Source: an uncultured Solobacterium sp. (GTDB lineage Bacteria > Bacillota_I > Bacilli_A > Erysipelotrichales > Erysipelotrichaceae). Taken from it: a stretch of 10,818 nt of DNA. Positions 1 through 6,367 of the stretch are shown here, piece by piece (positions within the stretch are counted from its first letter, which is position 1; every line of letters starts with the position of its first letter). Under the pieces are notes generated by a model that was given only the letters and a program-made list of their open reading frames with translations, was not told where the DNA came from and did not search any database. Location of the stretch: positions 1 to 10,818 of the forward strand of contig CALBKL010000357.1 in assembly GCA_937895985.1 (NCBI GenBank), written 5' to 3'. A program made the translations under genes and the position numbers.

Positions 1-978
1 GCGGTTGGTGGAATTATCCGCTTACTACACTTTATCTTTAAGATTACATTTATGGTGGAAGGTTTCTTCGCCATACTCATGTCATTTACATTTATACCGG
101 ATTTTGGACTCGTCAAAGGTATTTGGTATAGTATCTTCCATTCTATCTCAGCTTTCTGTAACGCAGGCTTTGACTTAATGGGTGTACGTGAACCATTTTC
201 ATCCTTAACAACTTATGTATCCAATCCAATTATTAATATCTCAATTATGTCTTTGATTCTGATTGGTGGATTGAGCTTCGCCACTTGGGCAGATATCAAA
301 GAATATAAGTTCAAATTACATCGTTATCACATGCAGTCTAAGATCATCTTATTGATGACCGCAATCCTAGTCGTATTCCCTGCAATCTACTTCTTCTTTG
401 TGGATTTTGCAGGTATGCCTTTAGGCACAAGAATTCTAGCTTCATTCTTCCAATCTGTAACACCACGTACAGCTGGATTTAATACAGTAGACCTTACAAA
501 GATGACTGAATCCAGTATCTTCTTACAGATTATATTAATGTTAATTGGTGCTGCACCAGGTTCTACTGGTGGTGGTATGAAGATGACAACGTTCTTCGTA
601 TTAGTCACAACAAGTATGGCAATCTTTAGAAACCGTTCCCGTACAGAGAGTTTCGGCAGAACAATCCCAGAGACAGTCGTACGTAACGCTACCACAATCT
701 TGATGTTATATATCTCATTATGTGTAGGTGCCGCAATGATTATTAGTGTCATTGAGAATGTTCCAATGGTAACTGCAATGTATGAGACCGCATCCGCAAT
801 CGCTACCGTAGGTTTAACCCTTGGTATCACACGTGATTTAACGATTATTTCAAGAATCATCTTAATCTTCCTAATGTTTGCTGGACGTATTGGAGGACTT
901 ACCCTGATTTATGGTATGTTCCCATTCCGCAATCAATGCTTAGGTAGATATATTGAAGAAAATGTAGCCGTAGGCTAA
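1..978 (+). CDS. ktrB: Ktr/Trk-type potassium uptake channel subunit, 5' end missing
   Basis: This is the ion-conducting membrane subunit of a Ktr/Trk potassium (K+/Na+-coupled) uptake system in the cytoplasmic membrane. The reading frame is open from base 1, so the gene starts upstream of the window and about 325 residues are visible; full KtrB proteins are about 440-450 residues. The family has four pore repeats with a filter glycine in each, and three are visible: NAGF (nt 160-171), TAGF within TPRTAGFNT (nt 469-480) and TVGL (nt 805-816). A glycine-rich segment, APGSTGGGMK (near nt 553-582), is the flexible intramembrane loop that gates KtrB. The rest is alternating hydrophobic helices. 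The next gene, 12 nt downstream, is the matching RCK-domain regulator, which favours KtrB over the larger proteobacterial TrkH. An internal ATG at 52 is not the true start, because the frame continues upstream with family-like sequence. Confidence 0.93.
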   Translation, partial: AVGGIIRLLHFIFKITFMVEGFFAILMSFTFIPDFGLVKGIWYSIFHSISAFCNAGFDLMGVREPFSSLTTYVSNPIINISIMSLILIGGLSFATWADIKEYKFKLHRYHMQSKIILLMTAILVVFPAIYFFFVDFAGMPLGTRILASFFQSVTPRTAGFNTVDLTKMTESSIFLQIILMLIGAAPGSTGGGMKMTTFFVLVTTSMAIFRNRSRTESFGRTIPETVVRNATTILMLYISLCVGAAMIISVIENVPMVTAMYETASAIATVGLTLGITRDLTIISRIILIFLMFAGRIGGLTLIYGMFPFRNQCLGRYIEENVAVG

Positions 979-990
979 ATAGGAGAGAGT

Positions 991-1644
991 ATGAAACAGA
1001 TTTTAATTATTGGTATGGGACGTTTTGGCCGTCATATTGCCCGCAAGTTAAATGATTTAGATATTCAGGTATTAGGTATTGATAATGATGAAGATAAGGT
1101 AAGAGAAGTATTACCTTATGTCACAAACGCCGAAGTTGGTGATGCGACAAACCAGGATTTCTTAAAGACACTAGGTCTTAAGAATTTTGATGTTTGTATC
1201 GTTGCGGTTGGTGATAACTTCTTAGCTTCCCTAGAAATCACTTCTTACCTCAAGGAGTTAGGCGCAAAGAAAGTTGTATCCCGTGCTGCACGGGATACAC
1301 AAGAAAAGTTCTTATTACGAAATGGCGCAGATGCAGTTGTATATCCTGAAAAGTTAATGGGTAACTTAACGGCCATGCGTTATAGCAGTGATAATATCTT
1401 TGACTACATTCAAATCGGCAAAGACTTCGCGGTATTCGAAATCGCTGTACCTAATGAATGGTTAGGTAAGACAATCGGCCAGGTTGATGTACGTAAACAC
1501 TACAACATCAACATCATTGCGATTAAGAAAGATGACGATATCTCTGTTACACCAGGTGCTTCTCATATACTCAACTCTGAAGAATCCTTATTAGTATTAG
1601 GAAAAGACAAAGATATCCGCAGTGCTTTCCATATCTTAGGTTAG
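991..1644 (+). CDS. ktrA: KtrA/TrkA-type potassium uptake regulatory subunit (RCK protein)
   Basis: This is the cytoplasmic gating subunit of the Ktr system, 217 aa, close to the usual KtrA length of about 220. The N-terminal RCK/TrkA-N Rossmann fold starts at residue 4. Its dinucleotide-binding motif GMGRFG is at residues 8-13, and an acidic residue (D31) ends the second strand. Residues from about 135 to 217 form the RCK_C (TrkA-C) domain. In the family, octameric KtrA rings bind ATP/ADP (or NAD(H)) to open or close the channel, and in many Bacillota RCK_C also binds c-di-AMP. The c-di-AMP role here is inference only. The ribosome-binding site AGGAG at 981-985 lies 5 nt before ATG. The gene is co-transcribed with the channel subunit just upstream. 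The stop codon overlaps the stop of the convergent AraC-type gene by 4 bp, with no terminator hairpin between them. Confidence 0.94.
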   Translation: MKQILIIGMGRFGRHIARKLNDLDIQVLGIDNDEDKVREVLPYVTNAEVGDATNQDFLKTLGLKNFDVCIVAVGDNFLASLEITSYLKELGAKKVVSRAARDTQEKFLLRNGADAVVYPEKLMGNLTAMRYSSDNIFDYIQIGKDFAVFEIAVPNEWLGKTIGQVDVRKHYNINIIAIKKDDDISVTPGASHILNSEESLLVLGKDKDIRSAFHILG

Positions 1645-2480
1645 TTCTCTTTCGATTGTCTTCGATATGCAATATCTCCTCCTTCATTTTGATAGGTATG
1701 ACTTGGGGATATTCCAAAATGTTTCTTATACAATCGACTAAAATATAATGGATCTTGATATCCTACATTCCAAGCAGCCTCCGTTACTGAATAACCCTTC
1801 AGTAATAAATCGGCTGCTTTTCTTAATCGCAAACGAATTAGATAGTCAATTGGGCGAATATGATAGACTTTATTGAACTTATAGGAGAAATGTGCCTCAT
1901 CCATCTGTGCAGCTTTGGCTAAATCCTTTAACTTTAGATTCTCATGATATGAAGTTCCCATCAGCTCAATCGCATTTTCAATCTGTAATAATTCTTGATT
2001 GATATATGAATAGCCAAAGGAACTAAGAATCAGTTGTTGAGCGATTAAGTTACGTTGAATCTGGTCATCCCAGTTTGCACGCATAACACTATTCTTCAAA
2101 CGATTTAATAACTCAATAAAACTACTATCTTGAAGTGAAGAGATTTTAAATACCATATTCATGATGTCGCTACTACCGTGCCATGGAACCTCTGGATCAT
2201 AATAAATATTCAAATGGACAAACGGTTCCTTTGAAGTAACTTCAAATGTAACTCTTTGATTTTTCGCCCCGTGAATAATATCGTTTGAACTAGCATGGAA
2301 TGTTTGGTCATTAAAAGAAATGATTGCGGATCCCGAAAGAGGGTAAATAAAGGCACTATGCGTTGTATCATAGGAAATCTGTTTTCCACTCTCTTTGGTC
2401 TGTAAAGAAATTCCCGTAATCAATAACTTACGACTGGTATATTCTTTCTGACAAGCAATCACAAAATCCTTTTTCTGCAT
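1641..2480 (-). CDS. AraC-family transcriptional regulator of the siderophore locus
   Basis: This is a 279-aa DNA-binding regulator. The N-terminal part (about residues 1-150) is a small beta-rich cupin-like sensor region. The C-terminal part (about 182-264) is a typical AraC double helix-turn-helix: the first HTH follows LKLKDLAKAAQMDEAHFS, and the second includes SVTEAAWNVGYQDPLYFSRLYKK with the FG.SP ending. I chose the ATG at 2480 because GAGGTG lies 5 nt upstream; an upstream TTG at 2504 would add eight residues but has no better site. It is divergent from the FecCD/ABC/lipoprotein/esterase operon, so regulation of that operon is the natural inference. The Bacillus counterpart Btr carries a C-terminal siderophore-binding domain that is absent here, so the inducer must be sensed by the N-terminal domain, if at all. 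A general sugar-type AraC regulator is the alternative. Confidence 0.88.
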   Translation of the reverse strand: MQKKDFVIACQKEYTSRKLLITGISLQTKESGKQISYDTTHSAFIYPLSGSAIISFNDQTFHASSNDIIHGAKNQRVTFEVTSKEPFVHLNIYYDPEVPWHGSSDIMNMVFKISSLQDSSFIELLNRLKNSVMRANWDDQIQRNLIAQQLILSSFGYSYINQELLQIENAIELMGTSYHENLKLKDLAKAAQMDEAHFSYKFNKVYHIRPIDYLIRLRLRKAADLLLKGYSVTEAAWNVGYQDPLYFSRLYKKHFGISPSHTYQNEGGDIAYRRQSKEN

Positions 2481-2512
2481 ACTTTCACCTCTTTTTTTAT
2501 ACAATCTTTCTT

Positions 2513-2544
2513 ACATGGATAATATTTTATATAATTATCCATGT
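2513..2544. promoter_or_regulatory. Perfect 11-bp inverted repeat between divergent genes, candidate operator
   Basis: ACATGGATAAT (2513-2523) and ATTATCCATGT (2534-2544) are perfect reverse complements separated by 10 bp. The element starts 33 bp upstream of the AraC-type start and ends 18 bp before the -35 box proposed for the transporter operon. Each half contains GATAAT or its complement, the hexamer from which Fur boxes are built, but the spacing is not that of a standard Fur box. It could bind the AraC-type regulator or an iron repressor. A T-run follows on the + strand, so it looks superficially like a terminator. Confidence 0.5.
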
Positions 2545-2561
2545 TTTTTTACTATTCTACA

Positions 2562-2590
2562 TTTAAATTCATAAACTTTCCATTTATAAT
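2562..2590 (+). promoter_or_regulatory. Predicted sigma-A promoter of the siderophore transporter operon
   Basis: A perfect -10 box, TATAAT (2585-2590), is preceded at 17 bp by TTTAAA (2562-2567), which matches four of six -35 consensus bases. Transcription would begin near 2597, giving a leader of about 50 nt. The -10 region reads ATAATGATA, which also matches part of a Fur-box-like repeat, so a repressor there would block polymerase. The overlap is seen in the sequence; regulation is inference. Confidence 0.55.
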
Positions 2591-2599
2591 GATACGGTG

Positions 2600-2619
2600 G
2601 TTAGTTTTATCTAACTAAC
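2600..2619. promoter_or_regulatory. Inverted repeat at the transcription start, candidate metalloregulator operator
   Basis: GTTAGTT (2600-2606) and AACTAAC (2613-2619) form a perfect 7-bp inverted repeat with a 6-bp centre, at about +3 to +22 relative to the predicted start. The TTAG...CTAA outline loosely recalls DtxR/IdeR boxes (TTAGGTTAG half-sites), though with different spacing. A protein bound here would block initiation. In RNA it would form only a weak AT-rich hairpin. Confidence 0.4.
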
Positions 2620-2646
2620 TTAAGCGAAAGGTATGACATAAATTCA

Positions 2647-3678
2647 ATGATAGTGAAGTCGAAACGTGATATTACATTTCCATATCTATTACTGTTCTTA
2701 TGTGTCTGTTTGGGTATCTCTTTACTGGTTGCCGTATCTCTTGGTGCTGTAAAGATTCCTATTGCGGATACATATCAGATTATCATCAACCAACTATTTC
2801 ATATTGGAAATGTAGATCATATTGCGAAATCTACGATTGCGATTGTATGGAATATGCGTAGTCCTCGTGTCATTATGGGACTCATCGCTGGTGCAGGTCT
2901 TGCGCTGTGTGGCAGTACGATGCAGACGACGGTTAATAATCCCATCTGTGAACCATATATATTGGGAATCTCCGCAGGTGCAACCTTCGGCGCAACTCTC
3001 CTAATTATCCTAGGACTTAAATCATTGATTGGTTTTGGTGCCTTCCTTGGCGCAATTATCGCAACGATTATCGTATTGGTGATTGCTTCTGCAGGTAAAA
3101 AGATTACGACCACGAGCTTGGTATTATCTGGTGTTGTTGTCAATGCACTATTTAGTGCCATTTCCAACTTCATCATCTCTATCGGCGCAAACTCCGACAA
3201 TATGATGACCATTAAATTCTGGACCATGGGCTCTCTTGCCAGTTCCTCTTGGGGAAGTATTATCCTTCCATTCATCATTATCTTAGTTGCCTGCCTCTTC
3301 TTTATGACACAACACCGCATCATGAATGCGATGTTAATGGGAGATGAAGTTGCTATCACTTTAGGTATTTCTCTTCAGAAATACAGAATGATTTACATGC
3401 TAGTCATTGCGTTTATCACCGGTATTCTCGTTTCAAGTTGTGGAATTATTGGCTTTGTGGGACTCATTACCCCACATATCGCAAGAGCCCTAGTCGGTAC
3501 AAGTCACCAAAAGATGATTCCTATCTCGGTAATCCTAGGCAGTCTCTTTGTGATATGGGCAGACGTACTAGCACGTTGTCTTTTACCAAATGCAGAACTA
3601 CCAATTGGTATCTTTACAGCACTGGTTGGTGCACCATTCTTTGTCTACATTGTCATCAAGAATCAGAAAGGTGGTTAA
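2647..3678 (+). CDS. FecCD-family ferric-siderophore ABC transporter permease
   Basis: This is the membrane permease of a type II (BtuC/FecCD-like) ABC importer for iron-siderophore or related metal chelates, 343 aa, the usual family length, with about ten hydrophobic helices. Family hallmarks are RSPRV...AGAGLALCGSTMQ at about 71-93, then NNPICEPYILGISAGA at 97-112. The cytoplasmic coupling helix region has MGDEVAITLGI at about 231-241, followed by GIIGFVGLITPHIAR at 266-280. The C-terminal ELPIGIFTALVGAPFFVY is at about 317-334. Only one permease is present, so the channel is presumably a homodimer, unlike the FeuB/FeuC heterodimer of Bacillus. ATG at 2647 is the only reasonable start in this frame after the in-frame stop at 2602. 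The nearest Shine-Dalgarno-like AAAGG (2627-2631) is 15 nt away, so initiation may be weak. The ATPase gene starts 2 nt after the stop. Confidence 0.94.
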   Translation: MIVKSKRDITFPYLLLFLCVCLGISLLVAVSLGAVKIPIADTYQIIINQLFHIGNVDHIAKSTIAIVWNMRSPRVIMGLIAGAGLALCGSTMQTTVNNPICEPYILGISAGATFGATLLIILGLKSLIGFGAFLGAIIATIIVLVIASAGKKITTTSLVLSGVVVNALFSAISNFIISIGANSDNMMTIKFWTMGSLASSSWGSIILPFIIILVACLFFMTQHRIMNAMLMGDEVAITLGISLQKYRMIYMLVIAFITGILVSSCGIIGFVGLITPHIARALVGTSHQKMIPISVILGSLFVIWADVLARCLLPNAELPIGIFTALVGAPFFVYIVIKNQKGG

Positions 3679-3680
3679 AT

Positions 3681-4436
3681 ATGGATCTAACTTGTAAAGA
3701 TGTATGTTATTCCATCAAGGATAAAAAAATATTAGACCACGTTTCCATCAATGTAGATAAACAGCATTTCGTTACGATTCTTGGCCCTAACGGTTGTGGA
3801 AAGACAACACTGCTAAAGAATATTTATCGTGTTTTGAAAAGAGATTCTGGTGAAATTTTATTCGATAATAAAAGTATCGATGATTTGCACCTAAAAGAAG
3901 CCGCAAAGAAAATTGCAGTCGTAGCACAGTTCAACGAAATCAATTTCGATTGCAGTGTTAAAGATATGGTTCTTCTTGGTCGAACACCACATATCCCGTT
4001 TATGCAATCAGAAACACATAAAGACTACGAAATCGTTGAAGATGCTCTCCAGAAAGTTGGCATGCTCGATAAAGCAGACCGCTCCTACCTCTCATTATCC
4101 GGAGGAGAAAAACAACGTGTTGCCTTAGCCCGTGCTATTGCACAACAACCAACCCTACTTCTATTGGATGAGCCAACCAATCACTTAGATATTCGATATC
4201 AAATTGAAATCCTACAAATCGTAAAAGACTTAAACATCAATGTTCTCGCAGTATTACACGATATTCAACTTGCATGTCGCTATTCAGATTATATCTATCT
4301 GATGAAGCAAGGTACCATCCGCTATGAAGGAACACCACAAACAACAATCACAGAACAATCGATGCATGATGTATATGGCATCAACTGTAAACTGACATGG
4401 ACCCCTGATCAACAGGCATTAATAGAGTATATATGA
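3681..4436 (+). CDS. Siderophore ABC transporter ATP-binding protein (FepC/FhuC-type)
   Basis: This is the cytoplasmic ATPase that powers the neighbouring permease, 251 aa. It has all the ABC motifs: Walker [10 protein letters not shown] at 35-43, Q-loop Q83, signature LSGGEKQR at 139-146, Walker B LLLLDE at 159-164 with D-loop NHLD, and the switch histidine H193 in AVLHDI. The sequence type ([10 protein letters not shown] followed by [20 protein letters not shown]) is that of the iron-siderophore/B12 importer class. The start is ATG 3681, preceded by GAAAGGTGG. A longer open frame reaches back to 3438, but that part overlaps the permease and lacks ABC-type sequence. The stop overlaps an ATG (ATGA at 4433-4436), but the next protein probably starts at 4448. 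An own ATPase in the operon contrasts with Bacillus Feu, which borrows YusV. Confidence 0.95.
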   Translation: MDLTCKDVCYSIKDKKILDHVSINVDKQHFVTILGPNGCGKTTLLKNIYRVLKRDSGEILFDNKSIDDLHLKEAAKKIAVVAQFNEINFDCSVKDMVLLGRTPHIPFMQSETHKDYEIVEDALQKVGMLDKADRSYLSLSGGEKQRVALARAIAQQPTLLLLDEPTNHLDIRYQIEILQIVKDLNINVLAVLHDIQLACRYSDYIYLMKQGTIRYEGTPQTTITEQSMHDVYGINCKLTWTPDQQALIEYI

Positions 4437-4447
4437 AAGGAAGACTC

Positions 4448-5467
4448 ATGAAAAAATTATTAAACGCTACACTCGCTGCAGTATTATCATTCTCATTGAT
4501 TGGTTGCAGCAACAAATCCACAACATCCCAAAAGGACAGCACAACAGCTACTACAGAAAACACATCAGAAACAAAAGCAGAAGAAACAAAGTATCCAGTA
4601 ACAATCACAACATATAACGCTGATGGCACAGAAATCCAACAGACATTTGAAAAAGCTCCAGAACACGTTATTACAAACAACCTATCTGCCACAAAGATCT
4701 TAATTGACTTAGGACTACAGGATAAGATTGTAGGTATGCTTGATCCAGATAACAAGGTTACAGATAGCTACGCTGAAGCAATCGAAAAGATTCCTCACAT
4801 TGGTGATAAGAAGACTGTCTCTCAAGAAGTAGCACTCTCCTACAACCCAGACGCAATTATCGGTAGAAATATGATGTTCTCAGACAAGTCACTTGGAACT
4901 GTAGATACATGGAACCAAAATGGTATCAGCATCTACTCCCAAAAGGCATCTGTTTCTAACACAGAACAAAGCTTAAACAACGTTATTGAAGACATCATCA
5001 ATATCGGCATCATCTTCAACGTACAAGAAAAAGCGAATGCATATGCAAAGAAGCTACAAGAAAGAGTTGATGCTGTACTATCCGCTAACAAAAACCAACC
5101 AAAGGAATTAAAGAATGCACTCATCATGTGTGCATACAATGATGAAACATATGGTGCATATAAGTCAGCATTACAAGAAAGTGTTCTAAACACATTCGGT
5201 TACACAAATGTCGCAACAGGTACTTCTGGATTAACACTAGAAAACTTAGTAACATCTGCACCTGAATTCATTCTCTACGTTACAAGCGACCGCAATCAGA
5301 AGCTAGATGCTAACGCTGTAGAACTGATGAAGAATAACGCAGTACTAGCTGATGTTCCTGCAATTAAGAATGGCAAGATCCTAACAATCTCTTATGACGA
5401 ACTAATGGATTACGGACCATCTGTGATTGACGCACTTGAATCCATCAACACATTCCTAAAGAAATAA
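4448..5467 (+). CDS. Siderophore-binding lipoprotein of the ABC importer
   Basis: This is the extracellular, membrane-anchored substrate-binding protein of the importer, 339 aa. The signal peptide has lysines at 2-3, a hydrophobic core, and a lipobox LIGC with the lipidated cysteine at 20. A Ser/Thr/Glu/Lys-rich linker follows to about residue 47. The mature domain (about 70-335) resembles Peripla_BP_2 (TroA/FepB/BtuF-like) proteins: VITNNLSATKILIDLGLQDKIVG early, then NPDAIIGRNM, and near the end VPAIKNGKILTIS with DALESINTFLKK. I chose ATG 4448 because AAAGGAAG (4436-4443) is correctly placed and the signal peptide begins there; ATG 4433 would add five residues. The downstream esterase suggests a hydrolysable ester-type (for example catecholate trilactone) ligand, which is inference; haem or cobalamin binding cannot be excluded by sequence alone. 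Confidence 0.93.
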   Translation: MKKLLNATLAAVLSFSLIGCSNKSTTSQKDSTTATTENTSETKAEETKYPVTITTYNADGTEIQQTFEKAPEHVITNNLSATKILIDLGLQDKIVGMLDPDNKVTDSYAEAIEKIPHIGDKKTVSQEVALSYNPDAIIGRNMMFSDKSLGTVDTWNQNGISIYSQKASVSNTEQSLNNVIEDIINIGIIFNVQEKANAYAKKLQERVDAVLSANKNQPKELKNALIMCAYNDETYGAYKSALQESVLNTFGYTNVATGTSGLTLENLVTSAPEFILYVTSDRNQKLDANAVELMKNNAVLADVPAIKNGKILTISYDELMDYGPSVIDALESINTFLKK

Positions 5468-5471
5468 TCTG

Positions 5472-6119
5472 ATGATTCAAACAAAACTATCACTACCACA
5501 AAACTATGATCCTCGTCACGCATATCCACTCATTCTAATCAATGATGGTGACCTTCATCACTTCAATGATTTCAAAGAAAAAGCAATTCTTGTCGGTCTA
5601 CTACCAGAAAATAGATTAGTGGATTATACGCCATGGCAGGCCACTGCAATCCGTTCAGGCGCAGAAGACTTTGGTGGTCAAGCAGATGAATATCACAATG
5701 AACTATTTTACAAAGTTCTACCAGAACTTCAAAGTAAGTATTCTATCGATACAAACAAAATCTTTTATGGAGGCTACTCTTTAGGCGGACTAGCAGCCGT
5801 GTATAGTTTGTATCGCACAAATATTCCTAGTGCTATATTCTCTATCTGTGGATCATTTTGGTATCCAGAGTTTGCTACCTTCTGTAAAGAGAATCCCGTT
5901 ATCAACCAAAACGCTAGCGTTTACTTATGTAACGGCAAAACAGAAGGTTCACACCACAACAATATTTTAGATAACGCCCCAAAGTGTGCAGAGGAGATTC
6001 ACTCAAGTCTACGTAAACAGTTGAATCACTTCATATCTGTATTTGATGAGTTTGGGCATCATGAAAATCTAACCAATCGTTATAAAGCTTTGGCTGATTG
6101 GTTAGAAAAACAACTATAA
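5472..6119 (+). CDS. Enterochelin-esterase-like alpha/beta hydrolase (siderophore hydrolase)
   Basis: This is a 215-aa alpha/beta hydrolase of the Esterase (PF00756-like) group, which includes Fes, IroE, BesA and YbbA. The nucleophile elbow is GYSLGG (101-106) with Ser103. The catalytic histidine is probably in FGHHEN (H196 or H197), and the acid may be E158 (NGKTEGS) or D192. The YTPWQA motif at 52-57 is followed by AEDFGGQADEYHNELFYKVLPEL, a pattern typical of these esterases. There is no signal peptide, so it should act in the cytoplasm, cutting the imported ferric siderophore to release iron. It begins 4 nt after the lipoprotein stop with no recognisable Shine-Dalgarno sequence, so translation is probably coupled to the upstream gene. 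It is shorter than Fes and lacks the N-terminal domain of Fes. The substrate is inferred from context. Confidence 0.88.
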   Translation: MIQTKLSLPQNYDPRHAYPLILINDGDLHHFNDFKEKAILVGLLPENRLVDYTPWQATAIRSGAEDFGGQADEYHNELFYKVLPELQSKYSIDTNKIFYGGYSLGGLAAVYSLYRTNIPSAIFSICGSFWYPEFATFCKENPVINQNASVYLCNGKTEGSHHNNILDNAPKCAEEIHSSLRKQLNHFISVFDEFGHHENLTNRYKALADWLEKQL

Positions 6120-6129
6120 GTAATACATT

Positions 6130-6165
6130 ATAAAAGGCGCTAGCAAGAAAGCTAATGCCTTTTAT
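6130..6165 (+). terminator. Intrinsic terminator of the siderophore operon
   Basis: ATAAAAGGC (6130-6138) pairs with GCCTTTTAT (6157-6165). The stem continues inward through GCTAGC/GCTAAT with one wobble and one mismatch, closing a six-base loop (AAGAAA). It lies 10 nt after the esterase stop. The T-tract is short and partly inside the stem. The near symmetry could let it work in both directions between the convergent genes. Confidence 0.75.
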
Positions 6166-6180
6166 CTATATTGGATGATA

Positions 6181-6246
6181 CTACCCCTTATAACAAGAAA
6201 AGACCTCCGCATGGTCTTCTCTTGTTTTTATTTAATAAGGGGATAG
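6181..6246. repeat. 66-bp imperfect palindrome enclosing a second terminator hairpin
   Basis: The inner stem AACAAGAAAAGACC (6192-6205) pairs with GGTCTTCTCTTGTT (6213-6226) with one mismatch and a 7-nt loop. A T-tract (6225-6229) follows on the + strand, so this part reads as a terminator. Outside it, CTACCCCTTAT (6181-6191) pairs with ATAAGGGG plus TAG (6235-6246), with a single extra A. Nested arms of this kind go beyond a simple terminator and could mark a small palindromic repeat element. I see no second copy in this window. Confidence 0.55.
6192..6231 (+). terminator. Second, tandem intrinsic terminator
   Basis: A 14-bp stem with one mismatch and a 7-nt loop (6206-6212) is followed by TTTTTATTT on the + strand. 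It is 26 bp beyond the first hairpin and provides backup termination between the esterase gene and the convergent membrane-protein gene. On the - strand there is no good T-tract after the stem. Confidence 0.7.
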
Positions 6247-6285
6247 AATTTCACTGATGTTTGCTAAGGGGAGCAATCATTCAGG

Positions 6286-6303
6286 GCAGATATTCCTATC
6301 TGC
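6286..6303. repeat. Small hairpin in the intergenic region
   Basis: GCAGATA (6286-6292) and TATCTGC (6297-6303) are perfect reverse complements around TTCC. No T-tract follows on either strand. A second small repeat, TTGCT/AGCAA (6261-6276), lies just before it. The rest of 6247-6367 shows no open frame, promoter or known element that I recognise. Confidence 0.4.
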
Positions 6304-6367
6304 ACTTATATAGTACAAATTTATTGTCACTCAAATATGGCAAGATTTTGTAAAATTATGTGATGTA

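Noticed and set aside
387..860. 157-codon open frame on the - strand inside the potassium channel gene
   Set aside because: It is antisense to clear KtrB sequence with pore motifs, has no ribosome-binding site and does not look like a natural protein.
1641..2480. AraC regulator as a direct Btr orthologue
   Set aside because: Btr carries a C-terminal siderophore-binding domain; here the protein ends about 15 residues after the helix-turn-helix domain.
2513..2550. Inverted repeat plus T-run as a + strand terminator
   Set aside because: No + strand gene ends upstream of it and the stem is AT-rich with a 10-nt loop; its position between divergent starts fits an operator better.
2817..3359. 180-codon open frame on the - strand inside the permease gene
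   Set aside because: It is a shadow of the FecCD permease, which has all family motifs on the + strand.
3438..3680. N-terminal extension of the ATPase reading frame back to 3438
   Set aside because: It overlaps the permease in another frame, and the ATPase has a good ribosome-binding site and family-like start at 3681.
4381..4755. 124-codon open frame on the - strand across the ATPase/lipoprotein junction
   Set aside because: It is antisense to two well-supported genes, and its composition reflects the complement of the Ser/Thr-rich linker.
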